Shown: in pieces, positions 36,328 to 45,745 of the stretch | Numbering within the stretch: the first letter of the stretch is position 1 | Layout: the number at the start of each line of letters is the position of its first letter | Source: Plectonema cf. radiosum LEGE 06105 | GTDB taxonomy: Bacteria > Cyanobacteriota > Cyanobacteriia > Cyanobacteriales > Nostocaceae | Assembly (NCBI RefSeq): GCF_015207665.1 | Contig: NZ_JADEWL010000008.1 | Coordinates: 46,082 to 110,081, forward strand | Direction: 5' to 3' | DNA: 64,000 nucleotides | Notes under the pieces: model-generated | The model's database searches: none | What the model was told of the DNA's origin: nothing | Seen by the model: only the letters and a program-made list of their open reading frames with translations | Made by a program: the position numbers and the translations under genes

Positions 36328-37023
36328 ATGGAACTAGCAGATTTTTTCACTCTCATACATCCCGCGATCGCGATTATTTTTGTATTCCCCCTTATCGGTA
36401 ATGTAGTCAATTTTGCATGGTCAACACGTCAGCGTCGTTTACAAACCAAGGATAAAGGTAAAAGTAAAATTCCTCCGGTTGTTGGTACAGAACACAAACG
36501 TTTAGGAGATTGGTTAACTGCTTCAGTTGTAGGATTAACTTTAATCGGTTTAGCACACCCAATTAGCAAAAATATAATCAAGAATCAATTGTGGAATAAA
36601 GCGCCTTTTCAAGTTATTTTTATCCTTTTAATGTTCGTTGCTACTATCGCTTCTTTAGTACTTCTCTATAAAGCGCAAAAGAAAGAATGGAGAGCAATTT
36701 TTGCGACTTTAACAGGTATAGGATTAGTTATATTAGGCTGTCAAGATGGAGTTTTTCGACGTACAAATGAGTGGTATTGGTCGCATTATTATTATGGTAT
36801 TACCGCAGCTTTATTGATGATTTTTTCTTTAGCAATTGTACCAGAAATTTATCGGGATAAATCTAACCGTTGGCGGACTATCCACACCGTTTTAAATACT
36901 TTTGCTTTGTTACTATTTATCGGTCAAGGTTTTACAGGAGCAAGAGATTTATTAGAAATTCCCTTGAGTTGGCAAGAACCATTTGTTTACAAGTGTGATT
37001 TTGCAAATAAAACTTGTTCTTAA
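36328..37023 (+). CDS. DUF4079 integral membrane protein
   Basis: A 231-aa membrane protein with about six hydrophobic segments. It starts FFTLIHPAIAIIFVFPLIGNVVNFA, typical of DUF4079, with His residues in membrane segments (IHPA, LAHPISK, YWSHYYYG, IHTVLN) that could be haem ligands, as in cytochrome b561-like folds. It probably forms an operon with the DM13 lipoprotein. The function is not established. A CAGTTATC repeat follows the stop. Confidence 0.85.
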   Translation: MELADFFTLIHPAIAIIFVFPLIGNVVNFAWSTRQRRLQTKDKGKSKIPPVVGTEHKRLGDWLTASVVGLTLIGLAHPISKNIIKNQLWNKAPFQVIFILLMFVATIASLVLLYKAQKKEWRAIFATLTGIGLVILGCQDGVFRRTNEWYWSHYYYGITAALLMIFSLAIVPEIYRDKSNRWRTIHTVLNTFALLLFIGQGFTGARDLLEIPLSWQEPFVYKCDFANKTCS

Positions 37024-37198
37024 CAGTTAACAGTTATCAGTTATCAGTTAACAATGATAACTGATATAGCAATCCCTGTAGAATTTATGAAAAAATAATA
37101 TATAAAATCACGAATTTAGCGAATATAATATCTTTTTAAATAAGATTTAATTTTTGACTCATAAATACCTACTATTAATTACCTAATTAAGTACATAA

Positions 37199-38605
37199 AT
37201 GAAGAAAATTTTGGCAAAAATTGACTTTAATTCATTAAGATTACGTTTAACAGCAGGTGTTGCTGTATTTTCTATTCTTGGTTTAGGAAGTCTTGCTTCT
37301 TGGACTGGTTGGAAAATGCAGCAAATCTTAATTGATAGTCATAAAAAAAATATCGAAGAAATTGCTACAGAGATACCGCGTGATTTACAAATGTTGAGTG
37401 AAATGGTTCCCCAAGAACAAGCAATTTCTCAAAGAATTGATAATTTAAAAACTAATAATACATTATTATGGATAGAAAATTTGGATAATCAAATATTAGC
37501 AAAGTCTAATAGTTTAATTAAATCTTCTAAATCTCAAGAAAATAGTTTATTTGAGTTAAAAAATATTCCAATTAAACCTCAAGTTATTCAACTCAATAAT
37601 CGCTATTTTGTTTTGTGTAGTAATTCTTTAATTATACAAGGAAAGGTCATCGGTACTATATCTATAGCACAGGATATTACTCGTGACCAAACCATGTTTA
37701 TCATGATGATAAAAAGTGTTGCTGCAACCAGCATTTTAGTAATAGTTATCATGGCTGGTGCAATTGCATTTTATATTCACCATTCGCTAAAATTTTTGCG
37801 TCAGTTAAGTCAAATGACTGAAGTTATTTCTGCTGAGGATTTAGGCAATGCCCAATTATATTTTGATAACGCCCCTACAGAAGTCAAACAGTTAGCTGAA
37901 ACCTGTAATATGATGCTTTCTCGACTTTCCGAATCTTGGGAAAAAGAGAGGCAATTTGTCAGTAATGTTTCTCACGAATTACGTACACCATTGACAATTG
38001 TACATGGTTATTTGCAAAGTGTATTGCGAAGACAACAGAATTTAACAGCAATTCAAAAAGAAGCTTTGGAAACTGCGGCATCGGAAGCAGAAAATACCAT
38101 TAGTTTATTACAAGATTTACTAGAATTAGCCAGAGCAGACCACGGCAATTTACATTTTAATATCCAAAACTGCATTTTAAATGATGTCGTGACTGAAGTT
38201 GTAGAAATGGCAGATAAATATAGCGATAGAGATATTAAAATTGAAGCTCCAGCATACTTAATTGAAGTCAAAGCAGACTATAATCGTCTCAAACAAATAT
38301 TACTTAATTTGATTGATAATGCTGTTAAATATTCAGAAGCAGATACCTTAATAACTGTGAAATTATCTCGACAGGAAAATGAAGGACTTATTCAAGTTTA
38401 TGACATGGGTTGTGGGATACCATTGCAACATCAATCGCGAATTTTTGAGCGTTTTTATCGTGTAGATGAAGCTCGTAACCGTGCTGGTGGAACTGGTTTG
38501 GGTTTATCGATTGTTAAGACGCTGGTTGAAGGTATGGGCGGTAAAGTTTCGGTACGTTCTAAGTTGAGTGAAGGCAGTGTTTTTACTGTTAGTTTGCCGG
38601 TTTAG
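37199..38605 (+). CDS. Orphan HAMP sensor histidine kinase
   Basis: A 468-aa kinase with membrane helices at ~17-38 and ~165-190 flanking a periplasmic domain of ~125 residues. It has HAMP ~190-240, HisKA with His259 in VSHELRTPL, and an HATPase domain with NLIDNAVKYSE, YDMGCGIP, FERFYRVDEARN and GGTGLGLSIV. It resembles OmpR-family partners such as RppB-type kinases. No response regulator is adjacent, so its partner is encoded elsewhere. It has an ATG start, and the upstream gap is AT-rich. Confidence 0.92.
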   Translation: MKKILAKIDFNSLRLRLTAGVAVFSILGLGSLASWTGWKMQQILIDSHKKNIEEIATEIPRDLQMLSEMVPQEQAISQRIDNLKTNNTLLWIENLDNQILAKSNSLIKSSKSQENSLFELKNIPIKPQVIQLNNRYFVLCSNSLIIQGKVIGTISIAQDITRDQTMFIMMIKSVAATSILVIVIMAGAIAFYIHHSLKFLRQLSQMTEVISAEDLGNAQLYFDNAPTEVKQLAETCNMMLSRLSESWEKERQFVSNVSHELRTPLTIVHGYLQSVLRRQQNLTAIQKEALETAASEAENTISLLQDLLELARADHGNLHFNIQNCILNDVVTEVVEMADKYSDRDIKIEAPAYLIEVKADYNRLKQILLNLIDNAVKYSEADTLITVKLSRQENEGLIQVYDMGCGIPLQHQSRIFERFYRVDEARNRAGGTGLGLSIVKTLVEGMGGKVSVRSKLSEGSVFTVSLPV

Positions 38606-38619
38606 GGAATGGGCAATGA

Positions 38620-38675
38620 TATATTTTAAATGCAGAGGAGCGCAGAGGTAAGCGCGGAGTGACGCTGAGTTTTTT
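38620..38675. repeat. Dispersed GCGCAGAGG repeat
   Basis: Copy of the ACGCAGAGG family (GCAGAGGAGCGCAGAGG) ending in T8, placed between convergent genes. It may help termination. Confidence 0.65.
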
Positions 38676-38694
38676 TTGGCTCATACGGTAAATT

Positions 38695-39234
38695 TTATTT
38701 TAAATTTCTTCTTCCCCACGGCTTTAATGTAGAAATCGCAATGATAACGAACAAAAATGAAACTTGAATCAGCGAACCAATAAGTACTCCCTTGGCATCA
38801 AATAAATAAATAGGATTTTTGAATGCTTCTAATCCTTCTGACAATGCAATGTTTTCAGTTGCATTACCCCACGGAAATAACCAGAAGGTTCCAAAAATTA
38901 TCAACCCAGTAGTTAAAATCCACTTAGCGATTACCCAATAAAATTTAAAAAAACCGTAATTGGTTTGCCAGCAGAGTAATGTAGCGGTAACTACCGAACC
39001 AATTGCCGCAGGAATCACAACTACGTCATCAAGTAAATTAATCGCTGAGTTGAGTGCAAAAAGAATGTCGGAGTTAGCCGTATCTTTGTTTCTAAGGGCA
39101 AGGAGAAACATACTTAGAACGGTTCCAGTCCACAATGCTGCAAAACCAATATGAAATGATAGAACCCAATTCTTTTGCTTAAGGCTAAGTTTAAAGGGTT
39201 TCTTATTTTTTGGCGTTATTTCAAGTGTTGTCAT
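38695..39234 (-). CDS. Four-helix integral membrane protein (DUF2269-like)
   Basis: A 179-aa membrane protein with four hydrophobic segments: LSFHIGFAALWTGTVLSMFL, VVIPAAIGSVVTATLLCW, WVIAKWILTTGLIIFGTFWL and LIGSLIQVSFLFVIIAISTL. The N-terminal tail is basic. A His in the first helix (FHIGFAALW) and the overall layout resemble DUF2269-type or cytochrome-like proteins. The start at 39234 (MTTLEITPK) is preferred to an upstream extension that lacks conservation signs. It lies beside the broken AraC gene, which may once have regulated it. Confidence 0.7.
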   Translation of the reverse strand: MTTLEITPKNKKPFKLSLKQKNWVLSFHIGFAALWTGTVLSMFLLALRNKDTANSDILFALNSAINLLDDVVVIPAAIGSVVTATLLCWQTNYGFFKFYWVIAKWILTTGLIIFGTFWLFPWGNATENIALSEGLEAFKNPIYLFDAKGVLIGSLIQVSFLFVIIAISTLKPWGRRNLK

Positions 39235-39576
39235 TGAATAGCTACCTTTGGCATACTTATTGGAATATGCTGAGTATAGCCATCGCCCTTTACCCAAAGC
39301 TTGACTAAGTTTGCTCAATCTGTGCAAATCTTGCTGAGATTGTTATTCTGATACTCTGAATGATGAAGGCGTTACACCTACATACTTACGAAATAGGCGA
39401 CTAAAAGAACTATGATTGGTTAAGCCGACTTCAAAGGCAATGTCAGTAATCGTTAACTCGGTTTTTGATAACAAGTGTTTTGCTTTATTAATCCGGCATC
39501 GAGTTAAATATTGATGAGGAGTAATGCCAGTTGATTGCTTGAATAAACGACAGAAATGGTACTGGCTCAGGTTTAT

Positions 39577-39975
39577 AAAGGGAAGGTTGAAAACCCTGTG
39601 ACTTTAGTCCAGGGATGAAAACTGCATAAAGGCTTTTAAGCCTCAGTCATTTATGGTACGATTTTATTAACAGGAACGGTAACCAACCTGTATAAAAACC
39701 CAACTGCCTAGCGGCAATCTGTACCTTGACAACTGAAGATATGGGGTTCTATTCCATAGTTTTAGTTCCTTCCCAGGAATAGGTAAAATCTTCATGGGGA
39801 CTAGACGTTCAGAATTTAAATCAAACAAATTTTTGGAATAATCCAACTACCGAGGGGCACTCGGAAAGTAACGCTTGGGGAGAGAACCACCTCTTGGTTA
39901 GATACCGCAAGGGGTCTAGTCTAAGTGGACTCATTGAATCAAGAATCTCCGTGTCTTTAGACCGGAGAGTGTCAA
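39577..39975 (+). mobile_element. 399-bp non-autonomous IS200/IS605-type element inside araC-like gene
   Basis: Left hairpin (39594-39614) CCCTG-T-GACT-TT-AGTC-CAGGG and right hairpin (39947-39967) CTCCG-T-GTCT-TT-AGAC-CGGAG share the same plan: 5 bp, bulged T, 4 bp, TT loop. This is the form recognised by Y1 TnpA transposases. The right end finishes AGTGTCAA, with TCAA as the cleavage site. The left flank is TTTAT (39572-39576), acting as target motif. There is no target duplication, and excision restores the araC frame exactly. No tnpA or tnpB coding sequence remains. Confidence 0.8.
39799..39975 (+). ncRNA. Omega-RNA (reRNA)-like structured right end
   Basis: Within the insertion, GACTAGAC (39799-39806) pairs perfectly with GTCTAGTC (39914-39921). 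CCGAG/CTCGG (39850-39854, 39860-39864) and AACCA/TGGTT form inner hairpins, and the terminal bulged hairpin follows. The order fits an IS605 TnpB-associated omega RNA. If transcribed, the 3' guide would be host DNA beginning AACTCCTGCTATCTC. Assigned by structure and recall of similar cyanobacterial right ends. Confidence 0.6.
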
Positions 39976-40641
39976 AACTCCTGCTATCTCTGATAGCGAA
40001 ATATTTTGGTTGAGATGAGCGCGGATATAATCCTTCACTTTTTGCAACTGGTATTGTGGTAAACCTCCAACCGATTCAGGAGGGGGCTTTATTTGCCAAG
40101 CGGAATAATGTGTAAGTAGATGGATAACCAATCCTGTTGCTAAAGATTCACCAAACATTCGCCCCGCAGGATGATCTGCTTCCACATCCGCTTTGAAAGC
40201 GATTCCAATCTGACGAATAAATGCGTCGCTCAAACCTATTTGTGGAATCAGTTCAATCTGCTTAATCTGAACCGATTCATTGATGATTTGCTCAAAAAAT
40301 TTGGGAAAAAAGCCAATTAAAGAAAATTCACCTGCTTGTCGCCAATTAGATGAATAGCTGATATCAGCAGGGATAAAAAGCCCTTCACCTGGTTGACAGT
40401 AATGGGTTTGTACTCGACCATCAAACCGATGTTCTGAGTGAATGGGATGACCATTTCCGGTTATACCAATTATGTGTTGCGTATATTGAAATTCGGGGCT
40501 TTCATAAGCAGGGTGGTGATAGTGATTAAAAAACACGCCCCGCCATCCGGAGCGATCGCTTGAAAGGATAGGATACTCGCATAATGCAGGATGAGGATGT
40601 TTTGTCAAATCCACTCGCGGTAAATCACTCATTATCAAAAT

Positions 40642-40962
40642 TTAATCTTTATCAACCAAACTAATTCGATAACCCAAAGCATCCAAAAATTCAATTAATT
40701 TTAGAATTTCTGCACCACCAGTTTCAGCCAGTATTTTATCGAGTTGTTCGTAATGCTGCTGCGCTGTTGAGGAAAACTCACCCATGCGTTTGCGTGCTTC
40801 TACTACTTCTTCTAAAGCGGAACGGAAAATTTTAGCATTATAACCATCTTCATCTAGTTCTAAAAAAGTCTCAATATACGCAGCTGCTTCTTGAAAATCC
40901 TTAAGAGATGAAATTAGATATTCCTTATAACTTTTACTTGTGGGTGCTTTAACTTCCTTCAT
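40642..40962 (-). CDS. Antitoxin of HI1420/HigA-like addiction module
   Basis: A 106-aa antitoxin-like protein of the addiction-module antidote type (HI1420 family, related to HigA). It starts MKEVKAPTSKSYKEYLISSL; the central FLELDEDGYNAKIFRSALEEVVEA and C-terminal GGAEILKLIEFLDALGYRIS are typical. The ATG at 40962 is preceded by GGGAAGA and overlaps the end of the toxin remnant by 14 bp, the usual toxin-antitoxin overlap. The partner toxin is truncated, so this antitoxin is an orphan. It lies just upstream of the split araC-like gene. Confidence 0.75.
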   Translation of the reverse strand: MKEVKAPTSKSYKEYLISSLKDFQEAAAYIETFLELDEDGYNAKIFRSALEEVVEARKRMGEFSSTAQQHYEQLDKILAETGGAEILKLIEFLDALGYRISLVDKD

Positions 40963-41098
40963 AATCTTCCCAATATTCCTTTGCTTTTTGAATATCCTGT
41001 TGTTGGGTGCTTTTATCTCCAGCACACAGAAGGAGTAGAATTTTTGTCCCTATTTGTCCAAAATACACTCGATATCGACCTATAAAGTGATTAAACCC
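40949..41098 (-). pseudogene. Decapitated HigB/RelE-type toxin remnant
   Basis: A 49-codon open segment encodes the C-terminus of a phage-derived Gp49/HigB-like (RelE superfamily) toxin: GRYRVYFGQIGTKILLLLC, then AGDKSTQQQDIQKAKEYWED. An in-frame TGA lies at 41099-41101 and the N-terminal half is gone. The break coincides with a GCACCCTAC-type repeat fragment (about 41101-41112). The end overlaps the antitoxin start by 14 bp. Confidence 0.8.
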
Positions 41099-41127
41099 TC
41101 ACGCACCCTACAACTCTATATTCCTCA

Positions 41128-41772
41128 TCAACTAAAACCCGGTAATTGACAAATAGCTTTCATCACTTGCAATAATAAAATAGAGCTTTGTATTTCACTT
41201 AAATTAAGTAAAGGCATTAATTGATAAGTTGAGTGTTCTTCTCTCTCTAAATAAACAAATTGATAGCGAAGTGCATTAGTAATTAAACCCCAAACTGATG
41301 ATTGCTGCTCTAAACTTTTAAAAGCGTAAGTTAACAATTGCGGTACACCTTCAAATACATCGATCGCGCTATTTTTGGTTTCAATTACCAAAACCCAAAA
41401 AGGTGGTGGGGTGGTTGCTTCAGCTTGGTTAACTGCTAAAATATCCATCCGTCCTTTAATAACTTTATCTTGCTCTTCGATGACGATTCCAATTATATCT
41501 TCCATTGTCAAACGAATTGGCACATCATAAAATCCCGCTAAGCGCATCAAAGGGGCAATAGTTAAAAATTTGACTATTCCTTCAGAAATTTTACCAGCTT
41601 TGAGATAACGTCTAAAATCGTTGCGAATTCGGGACAAATCTTGCTGTTCAAACTCTGCTAAAGGTTCTAAACTTAAGTAATCGGTAAATGAACCATCAAA
41701 TTTTTCTTGTAATTTCAACAGACGATGAACATCATTCAAATATAAATTACTCGGTTCAACTGTTAGTGTCAT
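41128..41772 (-). CDS. PD-(D/E)XK protein (restriction subunit R-like)
   Basis: A 214-aa protein of the cyanobacterial HsdR-N-like / restriction endonuclease subunit R family. Core motif: GRMDILAVNQ followed by FWVLVIETKNSAIDVFEGVPQLLTYAF, giving the D...ExK nuclease signature. It lacks the helicase of true type I R subunits, so it is not a complete restriction enzyme. The role is unknown. The gene stands alone; a palindromic repeat follows its start side. Confidence 0.75.
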   Translation of the reverse strand: MTLTVEPSNLYLNDVHRLLKLQEKFDGSFTDYLSLEPLAEFEQQDLSRIRNDFRRYLKAGKISEGIVKFLTIAPLMRLAGFYDVPIRLTMEDIIGIVIEEQDKVIKGRMDILAVNQAEATTPPPFWVLVIETKNSAIDVFEGVPQLLTYAFKSLEQQSSVWGLITNALRYQFVYLEREEHSTYQLMPLLNLSEIQSSILLLQVMKAICQLPGFS

Positions 41773-41815
41773 GGCTGAGATTTTGAGGAATTATTATAAT
41801 TACAACGAGGTTAAT

Positions 41816-41877
41816 GGTGCGTGACGCTACAAGTCTTATAACCACTTACATAAATTGTTAAAGCGTCACACACCCTA
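41816..41877. repeat. Palindromic GGTGCGT...ACACACCC repeat, copy 2
   Basis: Arms GGTGCGTGACGC (41816-41827) and GCGTCACACACC (41863-41874), one mismatch, around an AT-rich loop. It is related to 10982-11047. It occupies part of the 308-bp gap upstream of acs; the rest is AT-rich and probably holds the acs promoter. Confidence 0.75.
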
Positions 41878-42080
41878 CAATTGTTATTATCCCAAATTGA
41901 CCTACTGTAAAATATCAAAATGTATCAATGTGTGTCAGTTAACTTTGTATTTTCCTAACTCCTTGTTATTATGCGCCACAGATGTATAAGTGATTATTCC
42001 TATGTCTGAGGAAAATTTCAACATTCTAGCAACAAATATCAGTTAACAATAAAGAGTAACTATAACTTTAACTATAAATT

Positions 42081-44051
42081 ATGGCTGAAGCAAATATAGA
42101 ATCAATTCTCCAAGAAAAGCGCTTATTCTCTCCTAGTGCGGAATTCTCCCAAAATGCCCATATCAAAAGCTTAAAAGATTATCAGCGTCTCTATGATAAA
42201 GCAAAATCAAACCCTGAAGCATTCTGGGCGGAACTTGCTGAACTTGAATTACACTGGTTTCAAAAGTGGGACACGGTTTTAGATTGGCAACCACCTTTTG
42301 CTAAATGGTTTGTTAACGGTAAAATTAATATTTCTTACAACTGTCTTGACAGACATCTCACTACTGCTCGTAAGAATAAAGCTGCGATTATTTGGGAAGG
42401 AGAACCCGGAGATTCCCGTACCATCACTTACGCACAGTTACACCGAGAAGTTTGTCAATTTGCCAATGCACTTAAACAACTTGGTGTAAAAAAAGGTGAT
42501 GTTGTAGGCATTTATATGCCGATGATTCCCGAAGCGGCGATCGCGATGTTAGCTTGTGCGAGAATCGGCGCAGCTCATAGCGTTGTGTTCGGTGGTTTCA
42601 GTGCGGAAGCTTTACGGGATAGACTAAATGATGCCAAGGTAAATGTAGTAATTACTGCCGATGGTGGTTTTCGCAAAGATGCGATAGTTGCCCTCAAACC
42701 CCAAGTTGACAAAGCTTTAGAAAATAATGCCGCACCTTCTGTAAAAAACGTTTTGGTAGTACAGCGTACTAAACAAGACATTGCCATGGAATCGGGACGA
42801 GATTATTGGTGGCACGATTTGCAGAAAGAGGTTTCCGCAGATTGTCCCGCAGAACCGATGGACAGCGAAGATATGCTGTTTATTCTATACACTTCTGGCA
42901 GTACAGGTAAACCGAAAGGTGTTGTTCACACTACTGGTGGTTATAACCTTTATAGCCATATGACCACCAAATGGATATTTGATTTACAAGAAACTGATGT
43001 ATATTGGTGTACTGCTGATGTCGGTTGGATTACTGGGCATAGTTATATAGTTTATGGTCCCCTTTCCAACGGTGCAACTACGGTAATGTATGAAGGTGCG
43101 CCGCGTAAATCTAATCCCGGTTGTTTCTGGGATGTAGTAGAAAAGTATGGTGTAACGGTTTTTTATACTGCACCTACAGCAATTCGCGCTTTTACTAAAA
43201 TGGGTGACGAACACCCCAAAGCCAGGAATTTATCATCCCTGCGGTTGTTAGGAACCGTCGGGGAACCAATCAACCCCGAAGCTTGGATGTGGTATCACCA
43301 GGTAATTGGTGGTGAGCGCTGCCCGATTGTAGATACTTGGTGGCAAACTGAAACCGGGGGTGTAATGATTACACCTTTACCCGGTGCAATTTCTACCAAA
43401 CCTGGTTCCGCAACTCGTCCCTTCCCCGGCATCCTTGCAGATATTGTAGACTTAGAAGGCAATACCGTTAAAGAAAATGAAGGCGGATATCTAGTAATTC
43501 GTCATCCGTGGCCCGGTATGATGAGAACAGTATACGGCGACCCCGACCGCTTCCGCCGCACTTATTGGGAACATATTCCCCCCAAGGATGGCAAATATCT
43601 CTACTTTGCTGGTGATGGTGCAAGAAAGGATGAAGATGGGTATTTTTGGGTAATGGGACGGATTGATGATGTCTTGAATGTTTCTGGTCATCGTCTCGGT
43701 ACAATGGAAATTGAATCAGCCCTTGTGTCCCATGCTGCCGTAGCTGAAGCCGCTGTGGTAGGTAAGCCAGATGAACTCAAAGGTGAAGAGATAGTAGCAT
43801 TTGTGACTTTAGAAGGTGGTCATCAAGGTAGCGAGGAATTAAATCAAGAACTTAAACAACACGTAGTTGGGGAAATCGGTGCAATTGCTCGTCCCGGTGA
43901 AATTCGTTTTACCGATGCTTTACCAAAAACCCGTTCTGGTAAGATTATGCGACGATTATTGCGTAATTTAGCTGCGGGACAAGAGGTTTCTGGGGATACT
44001 TCGACTTTGGAAGATACAAGTGTGTTGGATAAGTTACGGGAAGGAGCATAG
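42081..44051 (+). CDS. acs: Acetyl-CoA synthetase
   Basis: AMP-forming acetate-CoA ligase, 656 aa, full length. It activates acetate to acetyl-CoA through acetyl-AMP in the cytoplasm. Motifs: the AMP-binding loop [17 protein letters not shown] (~residues 272-288), the acetate-pocket WWQTETGG, the hinge [17 protein letters not shown], and the C-terminal lysine motif [11 protein letters not shown] that is a target for acetylation control in this family. The ATG start opens [10 protein letters not shown]. Monocistronic. Confidence 0.97.
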   Translation: MAEANIESILQEKRLFSPSAEFSQNAHIKSLKDYQRLYDKAKSNPEAFWAELAELELHWFQKWDTVLDWQPPFAKWFVNGKINISYNCLDRHLTTARKNKAAIIWEGEPGDSRTITYAQLHREVCQFANALKQLGVKKGDVVGIYMPMIPEAAIAMLACARIGAAHSVVFGGFSAEALRDRLNDAKVNVVITADGGFRKDAIVALKPQVDKALENNAAPSVKNVLVVQRTKQDIAMESGRDYWWHDLQKEVSADCPAEPMDSEDMLFILYTSGSTGKPKGVVHTTGGYNLYSHMTTKWIFDLQETDVYWCTADVGWITGHSYIVYGPLSNGATTVMYEGAPRKSNPGCFWDVVEKYGVTVFYTAPTAIRAFTKMGDEHPKARNLSSLRLLGTVGEPINPEAWMWYHQVIGGERCPIVDTWWQTETGGVMITPLPGAISTKPGSATRPFPGILADIVDLEGNTVKENEGGYLVIRHPWPGMMRTVYGDPDRFRRTYWEHIPPKDGKYLYFAGDGARKDEDGYFWVMGRIDDVLNVSGHRLGTMEIESALVSHAAVAEAAVVGKPDELKGEEIVAFVTLEGGHQGSEELNQELKQHVVGEIGAIARPGEIRFTDALPKTRSGKIMRRLLRNLAAGQEVSGDTSTLEDTSVLDKLREGA

Positions 44052-44246
44052 GATTTTAGATTTTGGATTGATTTGTTGTAGTGCGGACATCTTGTCCGCT
44101 TTTTAATCTTTTTTTAACGCAAAGTCACGCAGAGGTTTCCGCAGAGTAACGCGGAGGTTTTGATTAGTTAGATTTAATTTTGATGAGAGTGAAAGGGATA
44201 TTATTTGTTGTACTATGAAATACACGGATTGAGGAGACATTGAAAT

Positions 44247-44732
44247 ATGACAAATACCTTAGAAAAATCGGTTCAAGATATTTTTGTGGCTTTAATGACG
44301 GAAGCTCATTCGGATGATGGTGCTATTTTTAATATCCGATTTTTAGATGATAAATTGCCTCATGTTGATTGTATTGTAGAATTAATCGGACAAAGAAATT
44401 TTCTTCCCTTTTGTTTTGTGCAGTTGAAAGGTAGTAAACAAGGATATACGAAAAAAGATAAGCGTTTGAAAGTGAAAGTTTCTCAAGAATCTATTAGTGG
44501 ATTATCGTTGTATCCGGCACCTACTTATATTATTGGCATTGATGAAAACGAAGGAACTGGATATATTGTTTCTGCAAATGGTGAAAATTTGGGTTCAATG
44601 GCGAGTATTATTACAGATTTTCCCATTAATAAATCGAATCGAGGAACTCTTTGGAATGAAATTAATGATTTTTGGTATAAAGCGAAAAAAATCAAGTTTG
44701 CATCGAAGTTTGTTGAAAGTGAGCAAGAGTAG
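44247..44732 (+). CDS. DUF4365-type protein
   Basis: A 161-aa soluble protein of the DUF4365 type: HVDCIVELIGQ...PFCFVQLKGSKQGY, then a strand-rich core with PTYIIGIDENEGTGYIVS. The D...QxK pattern (VDCIVEL, FVQLKGS) resembles a PD-(D/E)XK-like nuclease core; activity is unproven. Domains of this kind occur in defence-related contexts. An ATG start follows GAGGAGACATTGAA. A dispersed ACGCAGAGG repeat (44112-44160) lies upstream. Confidence 0.75.
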   Translation: MTNTLEKSVQDIFVALMTEAHSDDGAIFNIRFLDDKLPHVDCIVELIGQRNFLPFCFVQLKGSKQGYTKKDKRLKVKVSQESISGLSLYPAPTYIIGIDENEGTGYIVSANGENLGSMASIITDFPINKSNRGTLWNEINDFWYKAKKIKFASKFVESEQE

Positions 44733-44904
44733 GAATATTTGTTCAATTCTATGAGTCAATTATTTGAAACTCTTTACAAACTATCAACGTCAATATTTGT
44801 GCTTTTTGTTCGGCTTGTTGTCTTGCAATAGACTCTTTTTTATAGTTTTGATTTATTTATACTTACAAGCATTAAAATATTAAATATCTGTTTCACTTCC
44901 AGCT

Positions 44905-45699
44905 ATGACTTTCCTGTCATCACTCACATTACCAGATCATACCCAGTTACCCGAATCTGACGGAACCTTTGTGAAAAATTGGCAAGAACATCCTCAAAGT
45001 ATCTTACTTACCGATTCAATTCAGCCAATTTTAGAGCAATTACATCCCGAAGGTAACTTTTGTATCGGACAAGATTTAGGTATTTATTGGCGTTTAACCG
45101 AACCACCAGAAAAAGGTGCAGAAGCTCCAGATTGGTTTTATGTACCTAATGTACCACCAATTCTCGAAGGTAAAACACGACGTTCCTATGTATTATGGAA
45201 AGAATACGTTGCACCATTAATTGTCATTGAATTTGTATCCGGAGACGGTACAGAAGAACGAGATAAAACCCCACCATCTCAAGGAGAAAAGGTAGGCAAA
45301 TTTTGGGTTTACGAGCAAGCAATTCGTGTTCCTTATTACGCAATTTATGAGGTGATAAAAGAACAAGTTGAAGTTTATAATTTAGTAGATAATACTTATC
45401 AATTACTTGCACCCAACGAACGAGGACATTATTCAATTACACCAATACACGTAGAATTAGGAATATGGCAAGGTTTATATCAAAATGCCGAATTACCTTG
45501 GTTACGTTGGTGGGATGCCAATGGTAATTTATTATTAACTGGTGATGAAAGAGCCGAAGTTGAACGACAAAGAGCCGAAATTCAACGAAAAAGAGCAGAA
45601 AATGAACGAGAAAAACGAGAAAGACTTGTAGATAAGCTACGATTACTTTCTCCCCAGCAACTTCAAGATTTAGGAATTGATGCACAAATGTTGGAATAG
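44905..45699 (+). CDS. Uma2 family (DUF820) putative endonuclease
   Basis: A 264-aa Uma2/DUF820 protein, a large cyanobacterial family with a PD-(D/E)XK-like fold. It contains APDWFYVPNVPPIL, the segment PLIVIEFVSGDGTEERD (acidic ligand region) and FWVYEQAIRVPYYAIYE, then a DAxGNLL junction and a charged coiled tail (RAEVERQRAEIQRKRAENER). The family's role is uncertain despite the endonuclease label. Full length. Heptad repeats begin at its stop. Confidence 0.88.
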   Translation: MTFLSSLTLPDHTQLPESDGTFVKNWQEHPQSILLTDSIQPILEQLHPEGNFCIGQDLGIYWRLTEPPEKGAEAPDWFYVPNVPPILEGKTRRSYVLWKEYVAPLIVIEFVSGDGTEERDKTPPSQGEKVGKFWVYEQAIRVPYYAIYEVIKEQVEVYNLVDNTYQLLAPNERGHYSITPIHVELGIWQGLYQNAELPWLRWWDANGNLLLTGDERAEVERQRAEIQRKRAENEREKRERLVDKLRLLSPQQLQDLGIDAQMLE

Positions 45700-45745
45700 T
45701 TAGGAGTTAGGAGTTAGGAGTTAGGAGTTAGGAGTTAAGAGTTAA
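45693..45745. repeat. AGTTAGG heptad array
   Basis: About six AGTTAGG units start at the stop of the Uma2 gene. They are followed by a CCAGACTTCTAGTCTGAGG hairpin near 45818. Confidence 0.85.

Larger units (their letters stand above)
39343..40632 (-). pseudogene. AraC-family regulator split by an IS200/IS605-type insertion
   Basis: The N-terminal part (40632 down to 39976) encodes a cupin-like sensor domain (RGVFFNHYHHP, GEGLFIPADISYS) and the start of the AraC helix-turn-helix (NISLSEIAGV). The second part (39571 to 39343) encodes the rest: NLSQYHFCRLFKQSTGIT, then FEVGLTNHSSFSRLFRKYVG and stop. Removing 39577-39975 joins them as IAGV-I-NLSQYHF in frame. The native protein would be about 300 aa; as it stands, translation ends in the insert after LKTRRFLIQ. 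The gene starts 9 bases after the antitoxin stop on the same strand. Confidence 0.88.

Noticed and set aside
41128..41772. Type I restriction enzyme
   Set aside because: Only a nuclease-like domain is present; no helicase, HsdM or HsdS gene is nearby.
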